Assembly: GCA_021737145.1 (NCBI GenBank)
Contig: JAIPEN010000015.1
Coordinates: forward strand, 1-64,000
Direction of reading: 5' to 3'
DNA length: 64,000 nucleotides
Origin: Desulfarculaceae bacterium
GTDB taxonomy: Bacteria > Desulfobacterota > Desulfarculia > Desulfarculales > Desulfarculaceae
In this document: piece after piece, positions 1-7,837 of the stretch
Layout: each line of letters starts with the position of its first letter
Position numbering within the stretch: the first letter of the stretch is position 1
Made by a program: the position numbers and the translations under genes
The notes under the pieces: generated by a model
What the model was told of the DNA's origin: nothing
Databases searched by the model: none
What the model saw: the letters and a program-made list of their open reading frames with translations, nothing else

Positions 1-19
1 CCACGCCATACATCCTTCA

Positions 20-135
20 CCCCTTCACAGCTCATACTTGTAAAAACTGTGAAAGGGGTACCAGTGGTGCATTTTTCAACCGCCCATACCTCCTCATTCA
101 AGGGCGGACACTGGTACATTTTCGCTCCGGCGCTT
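20..135. mobile_element. possible IS21-family terminal region (relic or right end)
   Basis: Two similar blocks at 65-84 and 112-132 share the pattern TGGTRCATTTT followed by a C-rich, G-rich tail. Just outside is an inverted repeat at 20-30 and 47-58 (CCCCTTCACAG / CTGTGAAAGGGG, one bulged base). Repeated TGGTRCATTTTC blocks followed by CCGCC-type tails are typical of IS21-family ends, where the transposase binds several copies. No transposase is visible; it would lie to the left of the window if the element is intact. Nothing else is recognised between 136 and 311 except the ribosome-binding site of the next gene. Confidence 0.4.
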
Positions 136-311
136 ATACGGCATTCCTGGAGTTACGCCCTGATTTTTTGGCAAAAAAACTTCAAGAACCAGTCGAGGAA
201 ATACTACAATTTTCGCGGTCCTTTTCCGGCCGCGTGCCAGGCAAGCCGGCCGGGAGGCTCTGGACCGAGGCATCGGGGCCAGGTTCAAAAGCATGGAGGG
301 AGCGTGCCAAA

Positions 312-1679
312 TTGCGCTTGAACACCTTTTTAATTTTGACCTTGGCCTTTTGGGCCGCCTTGGGGTGCGCGGACATGGCCGTGGCCGCGGGCGCCGCCCC
401 CAAGGAGAATTTCCAGCAAATCTATCTGCAGGCCCGGGAGAATGATCAAAACCTGCTGGCCGAAAAAGCCGCCTTGATGGCCATTAAAATGGGCAAGGCC
501 CAGGCCCTGGCCCGGCTGCTCCCCAAGCTGAACCTGGAGGCCACCGGCGGGCTGCACAGCTACGACGACAAGCAGTCGCCTCCTCCCGACTCCGGAGGGA
601 CGGACAACAGCGACCAGCATTACGACAGCAAGAGCTATTACCTCAGGCTTCGCCAGACCCTGGTGGACTTTTCCCAATGGGCCCAATTGTTCAAGGAGCG
701 GGCGGTCAGCCGTGGCAGTGATTACAAGCTCAAGGGGATCGAGCAGAATTTAATCCTGCAAATGGCCCGTCTTTATTTCAGGGTGGTGGAGACGCAGGTG
801 GAACTGGAACTGACCCAGTTCGAGATCGGGCTGCTGGAGCAGAGCCTGGCCTCGGCGACCCGGTCGGTGGAGTTGGGCCTGATCCCGGCCGTGGAGCAGC
901 AGAAAACCAAGGCCAGCCTGGACCTGGTCAATGCCCGGGCCATAGCCACCAAGAACAATCTGCTCAACCTGCTCGAAGACATAAGCGTAAAGACCGGACG
1001 CCAGCATCACCGGCTGGCCGGCCTGGCCGACCTGGGGCCCTTGCTGGCCCCGGACCCGCCCGATGCCCAGCACTGGATCTGGCTCTCTCTAAAGGGGAAC
1101 CCAGACCTGGCCGCCAAGAAAGAGGCGGTGGAGGCGGCCAGGATGGAGTTGAACGTGCAGAACTCCGGGCACCTGCCCTCGCTGGAGCTGGCGGCATCCC
1201 ATGGCTACAAGGACGAGCTGGGAGGCACCACCCCCACGGAAAACGACTCCAGCTATGTGATGATGCTGCTGAAGTTCCCTATTTTCGAGGGCGGCATGAT
1301 CAACGCCAAGGCCGGCGAGGCGCGCTACCGCCTGTTGGAGGCGCAGAGACGCTACAAGGAATACACCCGCAAGGTCAAGAAAAACACCCGGGCCTCATTG
1401 ACCAACATTTTTTCGTCGGTGGCCATGGTCAGGGCCCTGAATACGGCGGAGCATTCCAACCTGGTGGCCTTGCAGGGGTCTCAGCGGGGTTTTGAGTTGG
1501 GCACGGTCACCACGGTGGATTTGTTGCAGAGCATGGCGCCCTGGCGCCGCGCCCAAATGGAGCTGATCAGGGCCAAGCATCAATACATCCTGAGCTGGCT
1601 CAGACTCTACAAGACCATGGGGACCCTGGGGGAGGAGCACGTGACCTTGGTCAACAAACTGCTGCGGCCTGTAAACTAG
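312..1679 (+). CDS. TolC-family outer membrane channel protein of a type I secretion system
   Basis: About 455 residues, normal for TolC/LapE proteins that form the trimeric outer-membrane duct of type I secretion or efflux. The TTG at 312 is preferred over the ATG at 168 because it follows AGGGAG at proper spacing and directly opens a signal peptide (basic RLN, then a hydrophobic stretch ending in AVAAG). The mature protein shows two long helical halves rich in Q, E, L and A, with the C-terminal half repeating the pattern (LELAASHGYKDELG, then FPIFEGG and LLEAQRRYKEY), as expected for the duplicated OEP domain. It lies upstream of ABC exporter and HlyD-type genes, so secretion is more likely than drug efflux. 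The upstream in-frame ATG would add 48 residues with no signal-peptide character. Confidence 0.88.
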   Translation: MRLNTFLILTLAFWAALGCADMAVAAGAAPKENFQQIYLQARENDQNLLAEKAALMAIKMGKAQALARLLPKLNLEATGGLHSYDDKQSPPPDSGGTDNSDQHYDSKSYYLRLRQTLVDFSQWAQLFKERAVSRGSDYKLKGIEQNLILQMARLYFRVVETQVELELTQFEIGLLEQSLASATRSVELGLIPAVEQQKTKASLDLVNARAIATKNNLLNLLEDISVKTGRQHHRLAGLADLGPLLAPDPPDAQHWIWLSLKGNPDLAAKKEAVEAARMELNVQNSGHLPSLELAASHGYKDELGGTTPTENDSSYVMMLLKFPIFEGGMINAKAGEARYRLLEAQRRYKEYTRKVKKNTRASLTNIFSSVAMVRALNTAEHSNLVALQGSQRGFELGTVTTVDLLQSMAPWRRAQMELIRAKHQYILSWLRLYKTMGTLGEEHVTLVNKLLRPVN

Positions 1680-2003
1680 TTTGGCAATATTTTATAATGG
1701 TTGAATGTTGTCGCCGCGTCCGGGCCCTGGAGGCCGGGCGGCCGGGGTCAAGCGGGCCGCCCGAAGGACGTCCAGGGAGGCCCAAGGTGAGCGCCCCCCG
1801 TGTCCGGGGCCGGCCCGCGCGCCTTGGAAAAACTGGCCTGTTGCAATCAGCGGGAATAGGGCTTTACCCGGCCCGGCCGGCCAGATGATAATGCCTACCG
1901 GAGTACTTAGAGCGGCAAAAAACGGCCCAAGCTTTGAAGCGGTGCATTGATCGGGGCGGGTCGGCCGCCCGCGAGCCCCTCACTTTCAAGACTGGAATAA
2001 CAA
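1680..2003. other. non-coding gap in the secretion locus
   Basis: A 324-base gap between the TolC-like gene and the small unknown gene. It is GC-rich with runs of GGCC-type dyads (about 1735-1770 and 1800-1820) but no hairpin followed by a T tract. A TATAAT hexamer sits at 1693-1698 without a convincing -35 partner. No tRNA, riboswitch or further coding signal was recognised. Confidence 0.4.
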
Positions 2004-2324
2004 ATGTCTGCCAAAAGCATCTTTGCGGTCGGAATCGCCGGGGTGGGATTGCAAAGCGGGGTGGTTTACCTCGACCTGGCCAGCCTTTCCATAGACAAGC
2101 GCGACGAAAAGGGCAAGCCGGCCAGGGAGGTGGCCCTCAGGGTGTACTTGACCACCGAGGCCACCATGGAGGCCTACCAATACCTCAAAGGCGCCCTGGA
2201 CCGGCTGACCGAGATGGGCGTGCTGACCAAAAAGGATGCCGACGGACAGCCCGAGCTTGGCGAGGATGACGGAGCCGCCGGCGCCGTCCAGGGTCCCCGG
2301 AGCCCCAACTTCTCTGATTCCTGA
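2004..2324 (+). CDS. small hypothetical protein within the type I secretion locus
   Basis: A 106-residue protein of unknown family. Residues 1-25 are mildly hydrophobic (MSAKSIFAVGIAGVGLQSGV) but then run into YLDLASLSIDKRDEKGK, so this looks like a beta-rich cytoplasmic start rather than a signal peptide. The middle (about 35-75) is a mixed alpha/beta stretch ending in a helix, and the tail is acidic and low in complexity. The ribosome-binding site is weak (GGAA eight bases upstream). It sits 17 bases before the ABC exporter gene in the same direction, so it may be a chaperone-like or accessory protein for secretion; that is position-based inference only. Confidence 0.55.
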   Translation: MSAKSIFAVGIAGVGLQSGVVYLDLASLSIDKRDEKGKPAREVALRVYLTTEATMEAYQYLKGALDRLTEMGVLTKKDADGQPELGEDDGAAGAVQGPRSPNFSDS

Positions 2325-2341
2325 TCCCCGGGGCTTCCAAT

Positions 2342-4552
2342 ATGACTAAACCAGACACCGGCACGGCCCAGGCATCCCCCAAGGGCGATGCCGGGCAGAC
2401 CTCCCGCACCATGTTGCAGTGCCTGGTGTTCTGCGCCCGTTTAAAGGGGGCGGACCTGTCGGTGGACCGCCTGGTCCATGAAAACTCCATAGAACAAGAC
2501 GAAGTGGGAATCGACGACCTGGCTCTTATCGCCCGCCGCTATGGTTTCAAGGCGAGGGTCGTAAGCCCGTCATGGAAAACGCTGGTGGACCTGGGGCCGG
2601 TCTATCCGGTGGTGCTGCTGCTCAAAAACGGCCGCGGGGTGGTGCTGACCGGGGTCGGCCAGGGCGACGGTCAACGGGTGGCCCAACTGGTGGACCCCCT
2701 GGCCGACCGGCCGGGGGTGCTGGAGCTGCCCTTTGAGCGGCTGGAGGCGCAATGGAGCGGCCGGGCCTTGCTGCTCAAAATGCGGGTCAAGCCGGCGGGC
2801 GAGCGGGGGGATTTCGGCTTCTCCTGGTTCGTGACCGAATTGATCAAGGAAAAAAAGCTGCTCTCCCAGGTCCTTTTGGCCTCGCTGATTTTGCCCATCA
2901 TCGGCCTGGCGGTCCCCTTCTTCTTCCAGATAGTCATTGACCGGGTGTTGGTGCACCAAAGCCTGACCACCCTGGGCATCCTCTGCGTGGGCGTGGTGAC
3001 CGCCCTGCTGTTCGAGGCCGCCTTCGGTCTTTTGAGGCAATACTTCTTGCTCTTTTCCAGCCGCCGCCTGGACATCCGCCTGGCTCAGAGCACCTTCGCC
3101 CACCTGCTCAGCCTGCCGCTGGATTTTTTCGAGCGCCGCTATGCCGGCGTGCTCACCAAGCACATGCAACAGACCGAAAAAATCAGGAGGTTTTTCACCG
3201 GCCGGCTGCTTCTGGTGTTTCTGGACATCTTCTTTTTATTCGTGTTCCTGCCGGTGCTCTACCTTTACAGCCCCAAGCTCACCCTGTTGGTCCTGGTGTT
3301 CACGGGCATCATCGCCCTGGTGGTGGGGCTGCTGATCAGGCCCTTTCGCAAGCGCCTGCGCGAGCTCTACGCGGCCGAGGGCGACAGGCAGGCGCTGCTG
3401 GTGGAAGACATCCACGGCATCGCCACGGTGAAGGCCCTGGCCCTGGAGCCGCGCTTTCGCCAAAAGTGGGACAACAAGGCGGCCCTGGCCGTGGGCAAGC
3501 ACTACAAAGTGGGCATGATCTCCAACTTCGCCCAGAACGCCACCAAGCTTTTGCAAAGCCTCATGACCGTGGCGGTGATCGCGGTGGGCGCCCAGGACGT
3601 CATAACCGGGGCGCTCTCGGTGGGCGCCCTGGTGGCCTTCCAGATGCTGGCCGGTCGGGTGTCCGGCCCCCTGGTCTCGGTGGTCTCGCTCGTACACGAA
3701 TACCAGGAAACCGCCCTGTCCATCCGCATGCTGGGCGAGATCATGAACGCCAAGCCCGAGAGGCCGGCGCTCAAGGCCGGGCTGCGCCTGGACCTGCGCG
3801 GAGACGTCACCTTCGAGCGGGTGTCCTTCACCTACCGGGGATCGTCTTTGCCGGCCCTGAGCGACATAAGCTTCAACGCCGGGCCCGGCTCGGTGTTGGG
3901 CCTGGTGGGGCGCAGCGGATCAGGCAAGTCCACCCTGGCCAAGCTGATCCAGGGCCTCTACACCAGCCAGGAGGGGATCATCCGCCTGGACAAGGTGGAC
4001 ATACGCGAGATCGACACCGCCCACCTGCGCCGGAGCATCGGGGTGGTCCCCCAGGAGAGCTTTTTGTTCCGGGGCACCATCCGGGAAAACATCAGCATCA
4101 CCAAGGTGCACGCCTCCTTCGACGAGATCGACCGGGCCGCCAGGATGGCCGGGGCCGACGAGTTCATCGAGCGCCTGCCCCAGGGCTTTGACACCTTTTT
4201 GGAGGAAGGCGGGGTAAACCTCTCCGGCGGCCAGAAGCAACGGCTGGCCATCGCCCGCGCCCTGATCACCAACCCGCGCATCTTGATCCTGGATGAAGCC
4301 ACCAGCTCCCTGGACCCGGAGAGCGAGGCCATCATCAAGACCAACCTGGGGCGCATCGCCAGCGACCGCACCGTCATCCTCATCTCGCACCGCTTGACCA
4401 ACATGGTGGACGCCGACTCCATACTGGTGCTCAAGGAGGGCGCCCTGGTCTGCCAGGGGACCCACCGGGAGCTTTTGGAATCCTGCGAAGCGTATATGAA
4501 AATGTGGGGGCAGCAGGTGGGCAACGCCCGGGGGAGAATCGCAGAGCCTTGA
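2342..4552 (+). CDS. type I secretion ABC exporter (HlyB/LapB type) with degenerate C39-like domain
   Basis: A 736-residue inner-membrane exporter that couples ATP hydrolysis to passage of a protein substrate through the TolC duct. Order of parts: N-terminal C39-peptidase-like domain (about 15-140), six-helix transmembrane domain (about 165-450) and nucleotide-binding domain (about 490-720). Walker A GRSGSGKST lies near 525, the signature LSGGQ near 628 and Walker B ILILDE near 648, followed by the H-loop histidine (ISHR). The N-terminal domain lacks a clear Cys-His-Asp peptidase triad at the expected start, as in HlyB and LapB, so it probably binds a substrate rather than cleaving a leader. 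It overlaps the adaptor gene by four bases. No RTX-like substrate is encoded nearby. Confidence 0.93.
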   Translation: MTKPDTGTAQASPKGDAGQTSRTMLQCLVFCARLKGADLSVDRLVHENSIEQDEVGIDDLALIARRYGFKARVVSPSWKTLVDLGPVYPVVLLLKNGRGVVLTGVGQGDGQRVAQLVDPLADRPGVLELPFERLEAQWSGRALLLKMRVKPAGERGDFGFSWFVTELIKEKKLLSQVLLASLILPIIGLAVPFFFQIVIDRVLVHQSLTTLGILCVGVVTALLFEAAFGLLRQYFLLFSSRRLDIRLAQSTFAHLLSLPLDFFERRYAGVLTKHMQQTEKIRRFFTGRLLLVFLDIFFLFVFLPVLYLYSPKLTLLVLVFTGIIALVVGLLIRPFRKRLRELYAAEGDRQALLVEDIHGIATVKALALEPRFRQKWDNKAALAVGKHYKVGMISNFAQNATKLLQSLMTVAVIAVGAQDVITGALSVGALVAFQMLAGRVSGPLVSVVSLVHEYQETALSIRMLGEIMNAKPERPALKAGLRLDLRGDVTFERVSFTYRGSSLPALSDISFNAGPGSVLGLVGRSGSGKSTLAKLIQGLYTSQEGIIRLDKVDIREIDTAHLRRSIGVVPQESFLFRGTIRENISITKVHASFDEIDRAARMAGADEFIERLPQGFDTFLEEGGVNLSGGQKQRLAIARALITNPRILILDEATSSLDPESEAIIKTNLGRIASDRTVILISHRLTNMVDADSILVLKEGALVCQGTHRELLESCEAYMKMWGQQVGNARGRIAEP

Positions 4553-5886
4553 AGCCCGACAAGCCGCAAAACCCGCGCGGAATCCTGACCGGCTTTTTGC
4601 CCGATTCCGAAGCCATTCTGGCCAGCCGTCCCCCCCGGACGGTGAAATGGGTCCCCATCCTGTTGGCGCTTTTGCTGCTCTCGGCCCTGGCCTGGGCCTA
4701 TTTTTCCAAGGTTGACCGCCTGGTGACCGCCCGGGGCAAGCTGATCTCCACCACCCCGGTCATGGTGGTGCAGCCCTTGGAGCGCTCCATAATTCGCTCC
4801 CTCGACGCCCGCATGGGGCAGATAGTCCAGAAGGGGCAACTCCTGGCCACCCTGGACCCCACCTTTGCCGAGTCCGACATCGCCCGGCTCCGGGGCGAGC
4901 TGGCCGTGGTCAAGGTGAGGCTCAAACGGCTGGAGGCCGAGCTGGGCGGAAAGCCGTTTCCGGCGGGCGACCCCAAAGACCCCGAGCATCAGCTACAGGC
5001 CATTCTGCTGTTCAAGAGCCGGGCGCAACACAAGGAGCTGCTGGCCGAGATATCGGAGAACCTGGCCCGCCAGCGGGGGCTTTTGCGGGCCAAGAAGGTG
5101 GAGCTGAAGCTCCTGCGCAAACGGACCAAGAACCTCGCCGAGATCGTGCGCATGCGCTCGCTGTTGTTCAAGGAGAGGCACGAGAGCAAGCTGAAGGTGA
5201 TGGAGGCCCAGCACCAGTATCTGTTGGCCATGGAGCACCTTGAGCAGGCCATCGGGGCCGTCGAAGCCCTGGAGCACGAGATCGTGAGGCTGCAATCCAA
5301 GAAAAAGGCCATGGCCCTGGGGTGGCAGCTCAACACCGCCGAGGAGCTGGCCAAGACCAGGCAGATGCGCGACAGGCTGCGCGAGCAGCTGAACAAGGCG
5401 GCCAGGATCGGCGAGCTGGTGGAGCTCAAGGCCCCGGCGGCGGGCATGGTGATCAAGGTGGCCTCGGTGGCCCCGGGCTCGGTGGTGCAGGCGGCCCAGC
5501 CCGTGTTCACCATCACTCCCCTGAGCACGCCCCTGGAGGCGGAGATAAGCATCAAGGCCAGGGACATCGGTTTTGTGCGCGCCGATTCGCCGGTGCGGCT
5601 GAAGCTGGACGCGTTCCCCTTTCAAAAGCACGGCACTCTCCAGGCCAGGGTGCGCAGCCTGAGCGAGGACGTGGTGCCCTTTACCAATGAAAAGGGCGTG
5701 TCGGAATTCGTCTATCTCGGCCTTTTGGACATCCTCGATGCCAAGCTGCGCGCCACCCCCCCGGACTTCAGGCTCATACCGGGCATGGCCCTCACCGCCG
5801 AGATCAAGGTGGGCGAGCGCTCGGTTTTGTCCTACCTGCTCTATCCCATCATAAAGGGCCTGGACGAAGGCATACGCGAGCCCTGA
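4549..5886 (+). CDS. HlyD-family membrane fusion protein (type I secretion adaptor)
   Basis: A periplasmic adaptor that bridges the ABC exporter and TolC channel. The TTG at 4549 overlaps the exporter stop codon and follows GGGGAGA, so it is preferred; an in-frame ATG at 4504 would add 15 residues inside the exporter gene. There is one transmembrane helix (VPILLALLLLSALAWAYF) at about 31-50, a lipoyl half-motif, a long coiled-coil hairpin (about 130-290, rich in E, L, K, R), then the second lipoyl half (ELKAPAAGMVIKVASVAPGSVV) and a beta-barrel domain. The C-terminus IKVGERSVLSYLLYPIIKG is characteristic of HlyD/LapC proteins. Translational coupling with the exporter is likely. Confidence 0.93.
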   Translation: MKPDKPQNPRGILTGFLPDSEAILASRPPRTVKWVPILLALLLLSALAWAYFSKVDRLVTARGKLISTTPVMVVQPLERSIIRSLDARMGQIVQKGQLLATLDPTFAESDIARLRGELAVVKVRLKRLEAELGGKPFPAGDPKDPEHQLQAILLFKSRAQHKELLAEISENLARQRGLLRAKKVELKLLRKRTKNLAEIVRMRSLLFKERHESKLKVMEAQHQYLLAMEHLEQAIGAVEALEHEIVRLQSKKKAMALGWQLNTAEELAKTRQMRDRLREQLNKAARIGELVELKAPAAGMVIKVASVAPGSVVQAAQPVFTITPLSTPLEAEISIKARDIGFVRADSPVRLKLDAFPFQKHGTLQARVRSLSEDVVPFTNEKGVSEFVYLGLLDILDAKLRATPPDFRLIPGMALTAEIKVGERSVLSYLLYPIIKGLDEGIREP

Positions 5887-5903
5887 TCCTCCGGGCGGGC
5901 CAC

Positions 5904-5934
5904 AAAAAAGCGGCGGCCCCGAAGGGCCGCCGCC
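5904..5934 (-). terminator. intrinsic terminator of the rhodanese selenoprotein gene
   Basis: A GGCGGCCC/GGGCCGCC stem with a four-base TTCG loop (minus strand), followed on the minus strand by six T residues. It lies 20 bases beyond the stop codon of the minus-strand rhodanese gene and between two convergent genes. Confidence 0.8.
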
Positions 5935-5953
5935 TTGCGTGCGGGGTGACCGG

Positions 5954-7309
5954 CTACTTGTAGCAGCAGAACACCTGCTGTTGCAGGATGGTCACCTTGT
6001 CGTTGAGGAAGCGGGCGTTGTACCCGGCGTTGCGCAGGATGTTGTAACCCATCTCCGCGCGCAGGCCGGTGCGGCAGTGGGTGATGATCTCCTTGTCCTT
6101 GGGCAGCTCGCTCACCCGGGCCGAAAGCTCGTCCACCGGGATGTTCACCGCGCCGGGCAGCATGCCGCTGGCGGCCTCGGCCTTGGTGCGCACGTCCAGG
6201 ATCAGCATGCCCTGGGGCTTGTTGCGCACGATGTTCATGAACTCGTCGCCGGTGATCTCGCCGGGGTGAGGCCGGGGCAGGTAGAAGATCTTGGTGCTGA
6301 CCATGTCCCTCTGGGTGGGACCGCCAACCTTTTGCCAGCCCTTGAAGCCTCCCTCGAGGATGGCCACGTTGCCGTAGCCCCAGGATCCGATGGCCTTGGC
6401 CAGCTTGCCCAGCTGGTCCATGTCGGTCTGGTCCGAGTACAGGACGATGTAGGCCTTGCGGTCCAGGGGGAACTGCTCGCGCTCGGCGATGACCTTGTCC
6501 TTGGGGATGGCCACCGCGCCCTGGATGTGGCCCTTTTTGGCGGCCTCGACCCCGCGGGTGTCGATGACCACGATGTAGCCCAGGCGCTTTTTGACAAACT
6601 CTTGGGTGGTCACCACCGGCAGGCCCGCCTTTTTCCATGCGGGCAGTCCGGCGTGGAAGACCTTCACGTTGGTGTAACCCTTCTTTTCCGCCAACCTGGC
6701 GGCCATGGGCGAGAGCACTCATCTGAAGCCTTGGCAGTAGAAGATGACCAGGGCGCTCTTGTCCTTGGGAAGCTTGCCCATCATCTCGGGCATCTTGGGG
6801 AAGGGCATCATGACCGCGCCGGGGATGTGGCCCTCGTAGTAGCGGATGGGCGGGCGCGAGTCCACCAGGGTGTAGCCGCCCTTTTCCGGGCCCTTGGCCA
6901 CCAGGGCGGACAATTCCTTGACCCCCATGACCTGCTTCTCGGGCACCTTGATCTGGGGCTTGGCCACGATCTCGGTGGCCACCAGGTCCGAGCCCTGCTT
7001 CACGTAGCTCACCCGCACCGGGATGGGCTTCTTGAGCTTCTTGATGCTCGGGACGTTCTCGACCTTGGTTTGGGGGGTGAACTTGAGGATGATGGTTTTG
7101 CCCGGAGCCACCATGACCGAGATGGACTTGGCCTTGTTGGACCGGCTCTGGAAATCGCCGGCCACCAAGTTCTTCATGTCCTTGAACTCGCTGTGGCACT
7201 TCAGGCATTTTTTGGCGGACATGTTCTCGGCCGCGGCGGGCGAGGCCACCAGCCCCACCGCAAGGGCGGCCAGGCCCAGCAGGCCAGCCGTCTTCCACGA
7301 AAACTTCAT
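5954..7309 (-). CDS. exported haem-binding multi-rhodanese selenoprotein (in-frame TGA at codon 197)
   Basis: One reading frame of 451 residues interrupted by a single TGA at 6721-6719, read here as selenocysteine. It begins after GGAGG with a signal peptide (about 1-27), then a CLKCH haem c motif (35-39). Three rhodanese-like domains follow. In the first (about 125-235) the active loop is C192-QGFR-U197 followed by VLSPMAARLAEKKGYTNV, which continues the standard rhodanese fold across the TGA. The second (about 235-330) has YSDQTD where the catalytic cysteine should be and is probably inactive. The third (about 350-445) keeps a good loop, HCRTGLR with Cys412. The expected role is periplasmic sulfur or selenium transfer, or thiol redox, coupled to a haem. 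A consensus sigma-54 promoter lies 117 bases upstream. The alternative, two separate proteins, would need a GTG start directly after the stop with no ribosome-binding site. Confidence 0.85.
6688..6721 (-). promoter_or_regulatory. bacterial SECIS-like hairpin following the rhodanese TGA
   Basis: On the minus strand the TGA (6721-6719) is followed after 16 bases by CCGCC, the loop AGGTT, and GGCGG (6702-6688); an extra A-T pair can extend the stem to six pairs. The stem length, a loop carrying GGU, and a TGA-to-loop distance of 21 bases fit what is known of bacterial SECIS elements such as that of E. coli fdhF, whose loop also carries AGGU. SelB binding is inferred. Confidence 0.75.
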
Positions 7310-7425
7310 GAACTACCTCCGTTAAAAAATAGCTTGCCAGGGGGACCCTTGGCTCCCTTGGCTCATTTCTGGAGCCTTGCGCCCATGGGCCAGGGCGCGG
7401 ACTTGCTCAATTAGTTATGAATATC

Positions 7426-7442
7426 AGCAACTCCCGTGCCAT
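7426..7442 (-). promoter_or_regulatory. sigma-54 (-24/-12) promoter for the rhodanese selenoprotein gene
   Basis: The minus strand reads ATGGCACGGGAGTTGCT, matching the RpoN consensus TGGCACG-N4-TTGCW at every defined base, with exactly ten bases between the GG and GC. Transcription would start about 12 bases downstream, giving a leader of roughly 105 bases. A sigma-54 activator gene is divergently transcribed from the same gap (7310-7837). Confidence 0.85.
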
Positions 7443-7527
7443 TATGGGCGGAGTCCCTAATATTATTGTAATTCAATTGGTTGCGCCGATGAAGCCCCCC
7501 GGAAAATATTTTCACTATGGTGCAAGA

Positions 7528-7544
7528 TGTTAATTTAATTAACA
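7528..7544. promoter_or_regulatory. 17-bp palindrome, candidate activator binding site (UAS)
   Basis: TGTTAATTTAATTAACA is a perfect 7+3+7 inverted repeat, 86 bases upstream of the sigma-54 promoter at 7426-7442, a typical distance for enhancer-binding proteins. A nearly identical 17-bp palindrome lies at 35370-35386 in the promoter region of the paralogous activator. Confidence 0.65.
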
Positions 7545-7661
7545 GGTGATAAAGTTCGTATAGCGCAGGGGGTGGGAAACTGGGCCACCCGGGGCGGAGA
7601 AAGCCCCGTCCCCGCCTTAAGCCGCGCCATTTTTGGCCCGTGGCAACGGCAGGGCTGCCTT

Positions 7662-7678
7662 TTGGCAGGCGATTTGCT
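7662..7678 (+). promoter_or_regulatory. second sigma-54 (-24/-12) promoter, facing the activator gene
   Basis: TTGGCAGGCGATTTGCT has the invariant GG and GC separated by ten bases and differs from the consensus -24 box by one base. It points to the activator gene 160 bases downstream, so the activator may drive its own synthesis or respond to another enhancer-binding protein. Between 7310 and 7837 I find no convincing gene. Confidence 0.55.
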
Positions 7679-7784
7679 TTATACAAGGGCGGTTCCATTG
7701 CGGCCCGGGGGTCCCTAACACGGGCCATAAGCTCAAGGCACCGATTTTACAGTTTATTTTTCCCGCAGCCGCCTGGGGGCTCCG

Positions 7785-7826
7785 TTTAACGGGTTAAGGC
7801 TGCTTTAACAGGTGTTGATTAACACC
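7785..7826. promoter_or_regulatory. cluster of TTAAC half-sites before the activator start
   Basis: This stretch carries TTTAACGGGTTAA, TTTAACA and GGTGTTGATTAACACC (an inverted repeat at 7811-7826) within 42 bases of the activator start codon. The half-sites match those of the 17-bp palindrome at 7528-7544, so these may be extra, weaker binding sites for autoregulation. Confidence 0.4.
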
Positions 7827-7837
7827 AGGTAACGAAT

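Noticed and set aside
1681-1698. Promoter TTGGCA ... TATAAT before the small secretion gene
   Set aside because: The two boxes are only six bases apart, too close for sigma-70, and no other -35 box is suitable.
2342-5886. Bacteriocin exporter with leader peptidase
   Set aside because: The N-terminal domain lacks the clear Cys and His of an active C39 peptidase, so it is of the HlyB/LapB type, and no small leader peptide gene is present.
6719-6721. Reading the TGA in the rhodanese gene as a nonsense mutation or sequencing error splitting a pseudogene
   Set aside because: The frame and the rhodanese fold continue without shift, a SECIS-like hairpin is at the right distance, and the TGA falls at an active-loop position where a second cysteine is common. 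An error would not also create the hairpin.
5841-7298. Long alternative minus-strand frame across the rhodanese gene
   Set aside because: It is rich in G, P, R and H as expected for a shifted frame of high-GC DNA, and contradicts the rhodanese signal sequence, haem and active-site motifs in the other frame.
7411-7728. Small minus-strand reading frame between the rhodanese and activator genes
   Set aside because: It covers the sigma-54 promoter and palindrome, has low-complexity composition, no ribosome-binding site and no recognisable domain.
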